A stretch of DNA of 64,000 nucleotides. Source: CALJXB01 sp965225935 (GTDB lineage Bacteria; Pseudomonadota; Alphaproteobacteria; Kiloniellales; JAKSDN01). The position numbers and the translations under genes were made by a program. Below are positions 57,141 to 64,000 of the stretch, piece after piece. The notes under the pieces are model-generated. The model made no database searches and had not been told where the DNA came from. It was given only the letters and a program-made list of their open reading frames with translations. The stretch is taken from assembly GCA_965225935.1 (NCBI GenBank), contig CBDDCC010000003.1, positions 124,001 to 188,000 of the forward strand, written 5' to 3'. How positions within the stretch are numbered: position 1 is the first letter of the stretch; each line of letters begins with the position of its first letter.

Positions 57141-57797
57141 TCAAGCCACGCGGGACTTGAGCACGGTCTCGACCGTCGCGTCCACCCGCTTGCGGATCGG
57201 CTCGAAGGCCTCGTTGGCCACCTGGGTCGACAGCTCGGCGACCCGCTGGGCCTCGGCCATGGTCGATTCCAGGCGCTTGCGGGCGAACTCGTTCTGCAGC
57301 TCGACCAGCTCCTGGAGGTCGCGGACGCCGACCAGCGCGCGGGCCTGGGCCACGTTCTCCTCGACGGTCGACTGGGCGAAGGCCATGATCTCCCTGCCGA
57401 TGATCTCGAAGCCCTTGGCGACGGCGTGGTTCGAGCGCACCAGGGCGTCCAGGTTGTCCCGGCCAAGGACCGCCAGGTCCTCGTAGCCCGTCAACGCCGC
57501 CTCGGCGGACTTGCCGGCTGCCTGCCGGCCGGTCTCGGCAGCCCGCTCCGCGGTCTCCTTGGACAGGGCGAAGACCTGCTCGACCTGCGCCTTGGCCTGG
57601 GTCGCGGTCTTCTCGTAAGTCTTCTCAGCGGTCTTCTCAGCGGTCTTCTCTGCGGTCTTCTCGGCGGCCTCCACGGCCGCGGCGGCAGCGGTCTCGGTCT
57701 TCTCGGGCGCCCCGACGCTCCTGGCGACGGCCGCGCTGGCCGACGCGGCCGGCTTGCTGGTCTTCGCCGCGCTGGGCGACTTGGATTTCACAGCCAT
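57141..57797 (-). CDS. Phasin (polyhydroxyalkanoate granule protein)
   Basis: 218 residues from ATG 57797 (GGAGGATCC ribosome site). A Lys/Ala-rich N-terminus (1-45) is followed by five EKTA-type repeats (about 45-64), then the phasin_2 domain: VEQVFALSKETAERAAETGR, NLDALVRSNHAVAKGFEIIG, EFARKRLESTMAEAQRVAEL. Phasins coat PHA granules. Two PhaR-like operators lie upstream. Confidence 0.93.
   Translation of the reverse strand: MAVKSKSPSAAKTSKPAASASAAVARSVGAPEKTETAAAAAVEAAEKTAEKTAEKTAEKTYEKTATQAKAQVEQVFALSKETAERAAETGRQAAGKSAEAALTGYEDLAVLGRDNLDALVRSNHAVAKGFEIIGREIMAFAQSTVEENVAQARALVGVRDLQELVELQNEFARKRLESTMAEAQRVAELSTQVANEAFEPIRKRVDATVETVLKSRVA
57607..57666. repeat. 12-base minisatellite inside the phasin gene
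   Basis: Five tandem 12-mers of GTCTTCTCAGCG type (57607-57666; the first copy diverges at its end, the third and fourth by one base). They encode EKTA-EKTA-EKTA-EKTA-EKTY on the minus strand and may vary in number between strains. Confidence 0.85.
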
Positions 57798-57920
57798 TCT
57801 GGTGGGATCCTCCAATTGCCGGGGCCGCCCTTGCGGCCGTCTCGGCAGTCTTTCGAGAGTGTGGTTCGACTCCGCCCCAAGGCGGTCCGGCAGGCCCTCC
57901 ACGGCCTCCGGTTGCTATTG

Positions 57921-57999
57921 TGCGCCGCAACAATCCGCACAATTTAGCTGGACTATGTTGCAACAGCCGGACAAGTCAATGACTTTTTTGTGCGCCGCA
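57921..57999 (-). promoter_or_regulatory. Phasin promoter flanked by two PhaR-like operators
   Basis: Two copies of TTGTGCGCCGCARCA with core TGCGCCGCA (57921-57929 and 57991-57999), centre to centre 70 bases. TGC-N3-GCA is the type of site bound by the PHA-responsive repressor PhaR. Between them, on the minus strand, are TTGACT (57979-57974) and CATAGT (57957-57952) with 16-base spacing, a plausible sigma-70 promoter for phasin. Confidence 0.6.
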
Positions 58000-58431
58000 G
58001 CAAAACCCGGGCCTGGCGCGCCATGAGCCACCGCGCACGGGGCGCCGACGCCCGTCGCGCCCCATCCGGGATCCGGGTTGCGAAGCCGGTATCGGCGCCC
58101 CGCGCGAAGCCTGGCATCCGCGCCCGCCAGACGGCCGGAGCGAAGCTCGCTCCCGAAGACAGCGTTCCCTCCGTCCCGGATCCTGCGCCCGCCGCCAGGG
58201 CCCGAGCTGGCCCGATCGCCTCGGGCTGCCGAGGCCGGAGACGTCGGAAATCCCGGCCCCATGGCGCCAACCGAGCAAGCAATCGTCCAGCTATAGAGCG
58301 AATGAGAAATTTAACCAAATCTCAAAAATGCCCGGATTAGCCTGGACAATCGGTAAACTATTACTTAGAATCTGAGACGAATCAGTGACCTATAGAAGAA
58401 ACTTACGGGTGATTAGTTGCTTATACGGTTA
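58000..58431. other. Gap upstream of the D,D-carboxypeptidase, no gene seen
   Basis: About 430 bases. The first 300 are GC-rich and hold only short frames without family or ribosome site. The last 130 (58300-58431) are AT-rich, as expected for the promoter and leader of the gene that starts at 58432. I cannot fix the -35/-10 boxes. Confidence 0.35.
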
Positions 58432-59667
58432 ATGAACTTTTCGCCAATGAAGAATCTTCTTCTCCGCGGCCTCCAGGCCGCGGTCTTGATTTCTGCTTTG
58501 GCGCTCGCCGGCCGGTCCGCAGAGGCGCGCTATGCGGCCATCGTCATGGACGCCGAGTCGGGTCAGGTGCTCTACGAGATCAACGCCGACACCCGAAATC
58601 ACCCGGCCTCGCTCACCAAGATGATGACCCTCTATATGCTGTTCGAGGCGCTGGAGGAGGGCCGGGTCAAGCCCGGCCAGAAGCTGACCGCCTCGCGCCG
58701 CGCCGCGGGCATGCCGCGCTCAAAGCTCGGCCTCAAGCGGGGCAAGACCATCAGCGTCGACGACGCCATCCTGGCCCTGATCACCAAGTCCGCCAACGAC
58801 GTCGCGGTGGTGATCGCCGAGACCCTCGGCGGCAGCGAGGTCAAGTTCGCCCAGATGATGAGCCGGAAGGCGAAGGAGCTGGGCATGCGGAGCACCAGCT
58901 TCCGCAACGCCTCCGGGCTCTACAACCGCCGCCAGCTCTCGACCGCCCGCGACATGGCGACGCTTGCCCGCGCCCTCATGCGCGACTTCCCCGAGCGCTA
59001 CAAGTCCTTCTCGGTCAGGAAGTTCACCTTCGCCGGCCGCACCCACCGCAATCACAACAGTCTGCTGCGCAACTACAAGGGCGCCGACGGCCTCAAGACC
59101 GGCTACATCCGGGCGGCCGGCTACAATCTGGCGGCCTCGGCCAAGCGCGACGGCCGCCGTCTGGTGGCCGTCCTGTTCGGCGGCCGCTCGGCCCGCTCGC
59201 GCGACCGCCAGGTCGCCAAGCTGCTGAACCGGGGCTTTGCCAAGCTGTCCGACCCGATCTATCTGCCGACCGGCGGCATGGTGAAGAACGAGATTTCGCC
59301 GCCGCCGGCCAAGCCCCTCGAGGTGGCCGCCGACGCGACCCGCCAGCGCGAGGACATCATCGCCAAGGCCAGCAGCTACGACGGCCAGAAGACCTGGGGC
59401 GTCCAGGTCGGCGCCTTCTACTCCTACGGCTCCGCCAAGAAGGCCGCCAAGGCCGCGGTCGACCGGATCCCGGACCTGCTGGCCCAGGCCAGCCTGGCGA
59501 TCACCAACGTCAAGGGCCAGCGGGGCAAGATCCACCGGGCGCGCCTGGTCGGCATGAGCCAGGGCAGCGCCCGCTCGGTCTGCCAGCGCCTGCAGGAGCT
59601 GCACACCGACTGCCTGGTCGTGCGCGACCGCAGCGGCGTCAAGATCGCCCAGAACGCCGGCAGCTAG
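58432..59667 (+). CDS. D-alanyl-D-alanine carboxypeptidase (DacF/PBP5-like) with SPOR tail
   Basis: 411 residues from ATG 58432 (alternative ATG 58447). Signal peptide, then the serine peptidase motifs PASLTKMMTLY (SxxK), TKSANDVAVV (SxN) and GADGLKTGYIRAAGYNL (KTG). After about residue 300 comes a C-terminal SPOR domain (WGVQVGAFYSYGSAKKAAKA), which binds denuded glycan and targets the enzyme to the septum. It trims the pentapeptide in peptidoglycan. Confidence 0.94.
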   Translation: MNFSPMKNLLLRGLQAAVLISALALAGRSAEARYAAIVMDAESGQVLYEINADTRNHPASLTKMMTLYMLFEALEEGRVKPGQKLTASRRAAGMPRSKLGLKRGKTISVDDAILALITKSANDVAVVIAETLGGSEVKFAQMMSRKAKELGMRSTSFRNASGLYNRRQLSTARDMATLARALMRDFPERYKSFSVRKFTFAGRTHRNHNSLLRNYKGADGLKTGYIRAAGYNLAASAKRDGRRLVAVLFGGRSARSRDRQVAKLLNRGFAKLSDPIYLPTGGMVKNEISPPPAKPLEVAADATRQREDIIAKASSYDGQKTWGVQVGAFYSYGSAKKAAKAAVDRIPDLLAQASLAITNVKGQRGKIHRARLVGMSQGSARSVCQRLQELHTDCLVVRDRSGVKIAQNAGS

Positions 59668-59684
59668 CGCGTTTCCGTTCTCAC

Positions 59685-59782
59685 GGCACCAGCCCGCTTC
59701 CCCTCCCAGTGCGAAGCACTCGCGCTCCGGGCGCCCACGGAAGCATCGTTAGGGCGGCCGGGAGGGGAAGCGGGCTGGTGCC
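59685..59782. repeat. Palindromic element, copy 2: perfect 23-base inverted repeat
   Basis: Arms 59685-59707 and 59760-59782 are perfect reverse complements over 23 bases (ends GGCACC and GGTGCC). The loop carries the motif CCTCCCAGTGCGAAG (59702-59716), also in the element at 48855, and a small hairpin GTGC-GAA-GCAC. It lies 18 bases after the carboxypeptidase stop. It may be a REP/BIME-like or MITE-like element or a strong terminator; there is no clear U-run. Confidence 0.85.
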
Positions 59783-59818
59783 GATTCCATCTGACCAAAC
59801 CGTCGTCGCCTTGTGCGT

Positions 59819-60310
59819 TCAGTCCGTCTCGGGCCAGTGCCGGAGCCGTTGCCGCGCTGGCCAGGTGATCTCCACCGAATAGCCGCCGAAGCGGTCGCTC
59901 TCCCGCATCCAGGCGCGGATCTGAGGCAGCAGACGTGACTTGCGGCGCAGCTGCCAGCGGCGGTAGTCCCAGGCCCGCCGGCTGGCCCGGACCCCGCTGC
60001 GGGGCAGCAGCACGCAGGCCCAGCGCCGCTCCCCGGACGGTCCGATCACCGCTTCGCGGGAGGGCAGGTAGTCCGGCCCCTCGAAGTGCATGAGCCGCTG
60101 CAGGTCCGCTTGGCCCAAGCCATCGGCGAGCTGGCCGCCCACCCGCGAGGCGGCGCGGCGCAGCAGCATCGGGTAGTCGCCCCGGGCCGCCGCCACCCGG
60201 CGGAAACCCGGCAGCAATGCCGGCCGGATCTCAAGCTCCGCGGCCCGGTCGCCCAGGACCAGACGGCGCACGTCCGGGTCCATCATGGTGCCGTAGAAGA
60301 AGACCCTCAT
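59819..60310 (-). CDS. Gamma-glutamylcyclotransferase (AIG2-like) family protein
   Basis: 163 residues from ATG 60310. The N-terminal MRVFFYGTMMDPDVRRLVLG matches the FYGTL glutamyl-binding loop of the AIG2/GGCT fold, then RPALLPGFRRVAAARGDYPM, and HFEGPDYLPSREAVI. The usual catalytic Glu is likely in HFEG. It is last on the strand after the phosphomannomutase (71-base gap). The substrate is not known. Confidence 0.85.
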   Translation of the reverse strand: MRVFFYGTMMDPDVRRLVLGDRAAELEIRPALLPGFRRVAAARGDYPMLLRRAASRVGGQLADGLGQADLQRLMHFEGPDYLPSREAVIGPSGERRWACVLLPRSGVRASRRAWDYRRWQLRRKSRLLPQIRAWMRESDRFGGYSVEITWPARQRLRHWPETD

Positions 60311-60381
60311 GGCCGCCCGGCCCCCTGCCCGAGCTTCGCCTCCCCCGGCCGGCGCGACGCCGGCCTGGCCTTGAGGAGCTG

Positions 60382-61776
60382 CTAGAAGTCCGGGACCTCC
60401 AGCCGGCTGGCCTCCAACTGGGCGCGGAGCAGCTCCTTGAGCCGCCCCAGCCCGGCCTCGTCCGCGGCCTCGCAGCGCGCCACCAGCACGTCCTGGGTAT
60501 TGGAGGCCCGCAGCAGCCACCAGCCGTCCCCGGTGCGCACCCGCACGCCGTCGATGGTGACCACATCCGCCTTCTCGGCCTCCAGGCGCCCGCGCACCTC
60601 GTCGATCACCGACCACTTGCGCTCCTCCGACACGGGGAAGCGGATCTCCGGCGTGTTGACCACCGCCGGCAGGCTGTCCTTGTAGTCGGCCAGGCTCTCG
60701 CCGGTCTCGGCCACGTCGCTGAGCAGCCGCACCGCCGCGTAGAGCGCGTCGTCGTAGCCGTAGTAGCGGTCGGCGAAGAAGAGATGGGCGCTCATCTCTC
60801 CGGCGAAGGCGGCGCCCTCCTCCTTCATCTTGGTCTTGATGAGGGAGTGGCCCGTCTTCCACATGATGGCTCGGCCGCCGGCCCGCTCGATCTCGTCGAA
60901 CAGCACCTGGCTTGCCTTCACGTCGGCGATGAAGGTGGCGCCCGGGCGCTCGCGCAGGATGCCGCGGGCCAGGCGCAGCATGATCTGGTCGCCCCAGAGG
61001 ATGCGCCCGCGGCCGTCGACCGCGCCGATGCGGTCGCCGTCGCCGTCGAAGGCGATCCCCAGGTCGCAGGACTCCTTGCGCACCAGCTCGATGAGCTGGG
61101 CCAGGTTCTCGGGCACCGTCGGGTCCGGATGATGGGCCGGAAAACGGCCGTCGATCTCTTCGTTGAGCAGCAGGTGCCGGCCGGGCAGCCTCTCGGTGAG
61201 CGCAACCATGGCCTCGCCCGCCGCGCCGTTGCCCGCATCCCAGGCCACCTTGAGCCCGGCGATCCCCGGCGCGGCGTCCTCGAGCAGGCGCCCGACGTAG
61301 CTCTCGAACACCGGCTGGTCGCGCACGCTGCCCTCGCCCGAGGCATAGTCGCCGGCGGCGGCGATGGCGCCCAGCTGCTGGATGTCCTCGCCGAAGACCG
61401 AGCCGCGGCTGAGGACCATCTTGAAGCCGTTGTAGTCCGGCGGGTTGTGGGAGCCGGTCACCATGATGCCCGCGTCGCTCGGCAGGTGGTGGCAGGCGAA
61501 ATAGAGCATGGGCGTCGGCCCGCGGCCGATGCGGATCACCTGGGCGCCGGCCGACTGGAGGCCCTCCACCAGGGCGGCCTCCATCTCCGGCGAGGAGAGG
61601 CGGCCGTCGTAGCCGACCGCCACGCTGCGCGCGCCGGTCGCCTGCATGCGGGTGCCGAAGGCGCGGCCCAGGGCCCGGGCGTCGGCGGTGTCGAGGGTGC
61701 GCCCGACGATGCCGCGGATGTCGTACTCGCGCAGGACCGTCGGGTCGAAGGTATGGCGGTCGATCATGGTTCCCAT
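60382..61776 (-). CDS. Phosphomannomutase/phosphoglucomutase (AlgC/ManB type)
   Basis: 464 residues from ATG 61776 (GAGGAG 4 bases upstream). Phosphoserine loop MVTGSHNPPDYNG, Mg loop GIAFDGDGDRIGAVD, sugar loop AGEMSAHLFF and phosphate loop LLRASNTQDVLV. It interconverts hexose 1- and 6-phosphates, giving glucose-1-phosphate for GalU and mannose-1-phosphate for surface glycans. Follows ugd by 8 bases, so part of the galU-ugd operon. Confidence 0.94.
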   Translation of the reverse strand: MGTMIDRHTFDPTVLREYDIRGIVGRTLDTADARALGRAFGTRMQATGARSVAVGYDGRLSSPEMEAALVEGLQSAGAQVIRIGRGPTPMLYFACHHLPSDAGIMVTGSHNPPDYNGFKMVLSRGSVFGEDIQQLGAIAAAGDYASGEGSVRDQPVFESYVGRLLEDAAPGIAGLKVAWDAGNGAAGEAMVALTERLPGRHLLLNEEIDGRFPAHHPDPTVPENLAQLIELVRKESCDLGIAFDGDGDRIGAVDGRGRILWGDQIMLRLARGILRERPGATFIADVKASQVLFDEIERAGGRAIMWKTGHSLIKTKMKEEGAAFAGEMSAHLFFADRYYGYDDALYAAVRLLSDVAETGESLADYKDSLPAVVNTPEIRFPVSEERKWSVIDEVRGRLEAEKADVVTIDGVRVRTGDGWWLLRASNTQDVLVARCEAADEAGLGRLKELLRAQLEASRLEVPDF

Positions 61777-61784
61777 GGGGCTCC

Positions 61785-63092
61785 TCACACGGGCCGGCCG
61801 ACGCAGCTGTAGTCGAAGCCGGCGGCGACCATCTCTGAGGGGTTGTAGATGTTGCGCAGGTCCACCAGGACGGGCGCCTTCAGCTGCTTGCGCATGCGGT
61901 TCAGATCGAGCGCCCGGAACTCGTTCCACTCGGTGACGATGACCAGCGCCTCCGCGCCCTCCATGGCGAGATAGGCGTCGTCGCACCAGGCCACGTCCGG
62001 CAGCAGCTTGGCGGCCTCCTCCATGCCGGCGGGATCGAAGGCGCGGACCCTGGCGCCGGCCCGCTGCAGGGCCGGCACGATTGCCAGGCTCGGCGCGTCG
62101 CGCATGTCGTCCGTGTTGGGCTTGAAGGTGACGCCGAGGACGGCGATGGTCTTGCCGTCGACGGAGCCGCCGCAGGCCGCGATGACCCGGTCGGCCATGG
62201 CCTGCTTGCGCTCCTCGTTCACCTCGACCACGGTCTCCACCAGCCTGATCGGCGCGCCGACCTGCTGGCCGGTGCGGGTGAGCGCCAGCGTGTCCTTGGG
62301 GAAGCAGGAGCCGCCGTAGCCCGGCCCCGGATGCAGGAACTTGCCGCCGATGCGCCGGTCGAGCCCCATGCCGCGCGCCACGTCGTGCACGTCGGCGCCG
62401 ACCTTCTCGCAGAGGCTGGCGACCTCGTTGATGAAGGTGATCTTGGTGGCGAGGAAGGCATTGGCCGCGTACTTGATGAGCTCGGCGGTCTCCAGATTGG
62501 TGAAGAGGATCGGCGTCTCGATCAGGAAGAGCGGCCGGTAGAGGGTGCGCATGAGGGCCTGGGCGCGCTCGCTCTCGGCGCCGATCACCACCCGGTTGGG
62601 GCGCATGAAGTCCTCGATCGCCGAGCCCTCGCGCAGGAACTCGGGGTTGGAGACCACGTCGAACTGGGCGTCGGGCCGGGTCTCGCGGACGATCTTCTCG
62701 ACCTCGCGGCCCGTGCCCACGGGGACGGTCGACTTGGTGATCACCACCGTGTAGCCGTCCATGGCCTCGGCGATCTCGCGCGCCGCGTCGTAGACGTAGG
62801 TGAGGTCCGCATGGCCGTCACCCCGGCGGCTCGGCGTGCCGACAGCGATGAAGACCGCCTCGGCGTCCTTCATGGCCTCGCCCAGGTCGGTGGTGAAGGA
62901 GAGGCGTCCGGCCTCCATATTGCGCACCAGCATGGCGTCGAGCCCGGGCTCGTAGATCGGCACGCGCCCCTGGTTCAGGCTGTCGATCTTGCCGGCGTCC
63001 TTGTCGACGCAGACGACCTCGGTGCCGAACTCGGAAAAGCAGGCGCCGGAGACCAGGCCCACGTAGCCGCTGCCAACCATCACAATACGCAT
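61785..63092 (-). CDS. ugd: UDP-glucose 6-dehydrogenase
   Basis: 435 residues. N-terminal Rossmann motif VGSGYVGLVSGACFSEFG; catalytic Cys in GPGYGGSCFPKDT; the C-terminal UDP-binding domain has LGVTFKPNTDDMRDAPS. It oxidises UDP-glucose to UDP-glucuronate for extracellular polysaccharide or lipid A-type modification. It is 30 bases after galU. Confidence 0.96.
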   Translation of the reverse strand: MRIVMVGSGYVGLVSGACFSEFGTEVVCVDKDAGKIDSLNQGRVPIYEPGLDAMLVRNMEAGRLSFTTDLGEAMKDAEAVFIAVGTPSRRGDGHADLTYVYDAAREIAEAMDGYTVVITKSTVPVGTGREVEKIVRETRPDAQFDVVSNPEFLREGSAIEDFMRPNRVVIGAESERAQALMRTLYRPLFLIETPILFTNLETAELIKYAANAFLATKITFINEVASLCEKVGADVHDVARGMGLDRRIGGKFLHPGPGYGGSCFPKDTLALTRTGQQVGAPIRLVETVVEVNEERKQAMADRVIAACGGSVDGKTIAVLGVTFKPNTDDMRDAPSLAIVPALQRAGARVRAFDPAGMEEAAKLLPDVAWCDDAYLAMEGAEALVIVTEWNEFRALDLNRMRKQLKAPVLVDLRNIYNPSEMVAAGFDYSCVGRPV

Positions 63093-63122
63093 CGAACAGT
63101 CTCCTTGGACGCGCTAAAGGAT

Positions 63123-64000
63123 CTACCGGGTGCCGTCGGCGTAGCGGCGTAGGATCTCGGCCATCGCGTCCGCCAGGTCCGGGCGCGCCAACGCGAAGGC
63201 CACGTTCGCCTCGAGAAAGCCGGCCTTGTCGCCGCAGTCGTAGCGCCGGCCATCGAAGCGCAGGCCGTGGAAGGGAATGCGCCCGATGGTCCGCGCCATG
63301 GCGTCGGTCAGCTGGATCTCGCCGCCGGTGCCGGTCTCATGCCGGTCGAGCTCGTGGAAGACCTCGGGTTGCAGGATGTAGCGGCCGATGATCGAGAGGG
63401 TCGAGGGCGCCTCCTCCGGCGCCGGCTTCTCGACCAGGCCCTGGGCCTCCACCAGGCGGCCGTCGTCGTGCTTCACGTCGAGGATGCCGTAGCGGCTGGT
63501 CTCGGACCGGGGCACCTCCTCGGTGGCGACCAGATTGCCGCCGGTCTTGGCGTAGGCCTCGATCATCTGGGCGAGGCAGGGCCGGTCGGCCAGGATCAGG
63601 TCGTCGGGCAGCAGCACGGCGAAGGGCTCGTCGCCCACCATGTGCCGGGCGCACCAGACGGCATGGCCGAGGCCCTTGGGGTCCTGCTGACGGGTGTAGA
63701 CGATCTCGCCGGGCTTGCGCAGCAGGGACTCAAGATCCTCCAGGAGCGCGGTCTTGTCCCGCCCCCTGAGCGTGGCCTCGAGCTCCCAGGCCTCGTCGAA
63801 GTGATCCTCGATCGCGGTCTTGCCGCGACTGGTGACGAAGATCAGCTGCTCGATCCCGGCGGCCCAGGCTTCCTCGGCCGCGTACTGGATCAGCGGCTTG
63901 TCGACGACGGGCAGCATCTCCTTCGGCATCGCCTTGGTCGCGGGCAGGAAGCGCGTGCCGAGACCGCCGACGGGAAACACCGCTTTGCGAACGGGTGTGG
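63123..64000 (-). CDS. galU: UTP-glucose-1-phosphate uridylyltransferase, 5' end cut by window edge
   Basis: GalU makes UDP-glucose for Ugd downstream. A GTG at 63980 opens the frame, but the bases up to 64000 continue in frame as TPVRKA before VFPVGGLGTRFLPATKAMP, the normal GalU N-terminus, so the true start lies beyond the edge. Other blocks: DKPLIQYAAEEAWAAGIEQL, GHAVWCARHMVGDEPFAVLL, TGTGGEIQLTDAMA. About 291 residues are visible. Confidence 0.95.
   Translation of the reverse strand, partial: TPVRKAVFPVGGLGTRFLPATKAMPKEMLPVVDKPLIQYAAEEAWAAGIEQLIFVTSRGKTAIEDHFDEAWELEATLRGRDKTALLEDLESLLRKPGEIVYTRQQDPKGLGHAVWCARHMVGDEPFAVLLPDDLILADRPCLAQMIEAYAKTGGNLVATEEVPRSETSRYGILDVKHDDGRLVEAQGLVEKPAPEEAPSTLSIIGRYILQPEVFHELDRHETGTGGEIQLTDAMARTIGRIPFHGLRFDGRRYDCGDKAGFLEANVAFALARPDLADAMAEILRRYADGTR

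Noticed and set aside
57990..58340. Short frames in the gap upstream of the D,D-carboxypeptidase.
   Set aside because: Arg-rich translations in several frames at once, as expected of GC-rich non-coding DNA.

Overview
The window is high-GC DNA from an alphaproteobacterium, probably of the broad Rhodospirillales/Kiloniellales type. Evidence for this is the divergent nirI/nirS layout, the CYTH-CHAD plus ParA-like pair, a phasin next to clpS-clpA, and a MetA of the acetyl-transferring kind paired with MetY. The class is fairly safe; the genus cannot be read from the sequence. I saw no rRNA, tRNA, CRISPR array or intact insertion sequence.

Region 1 (1-13270) is a cytochrome cd1 denitrification locus. 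One tightly packed minus-strand operon reads nirS-nirE-nirC-nirF-nirD-nirL-nirG-nirH-nirJ-nirN-cbiX-DUF4202-nirX (nirX is cut by the left edge). It covers the nitrite reductase and the whole heme d1 pathway from uroporphyrinogen III. Divergent from nirS is nirI, a NosR-type flavoprotein/ferredoxin membrane protein. Two FNR/DNR-type boxes lie between nirS and nirI.

Region 2 (13293-21074) is the most interesting part. A minus-strand operon encodes a small membrane protein, a CuA subunit II, a heme-copper subunit I, CtaB, SCO, a cytochrome b / ferredoxin / MvhD-like fusion, an unknown membrane-anchored protein and a bacteriohemerythrin. Subunit I keeps all six heme and CuB histidines, but the HPxVY motif with the cross-linked tyrosine is replaced by HSSQQ. 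With the location beside nirS and a third identical DNR-type box, this suggests an NO reductase of the B-family-derived (eNOR-like) kind rather than an oxidase. A Dnr/NnrR-like regulator is divergent from it. No norCB, nosZ, nar or nap genes are in the window.

Region 3 (21168-33842) is mixed: an acyltransferase, PhoD phosphatase, DUF3303 protein, acyl-CoA synthetase, a CYTH-CHAD protein with a ParA-like ATPase behind a clear Pho box, MgtE, metY-metA and a FemAB/GNAT-like protein. Region 4 (33887-38115) is a four-gene sugar ABC transporter. Region 5 (38475-43659) is a two-gene copper system: a 1254-residue exported multicopper oxidase and a SCO / cytochrome c / PCuAC fusion. Region 6 (44001-54031) holds a 2-oxoglutarate oxygenase divergent from a sulfatase, a barrel-like protein, a DUF4410 lipoprotein, a PadR-like regulator behind a Fur-like palindrome, and a small catabolic cluster (enolase superfamily, GST, CmcJ-like enzyme, LysR).

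Region 7 (54153-64000) is household: clpS-clpA, a phasin with PhaR-like operators, a SPOR-tailed D,D-carboxypeptidase, a gamma-glutamylcyclotransferase-like protein and the sugar-nucleotide genes galU-ugd-phosphomannomutase. galU is cut by the right edge.
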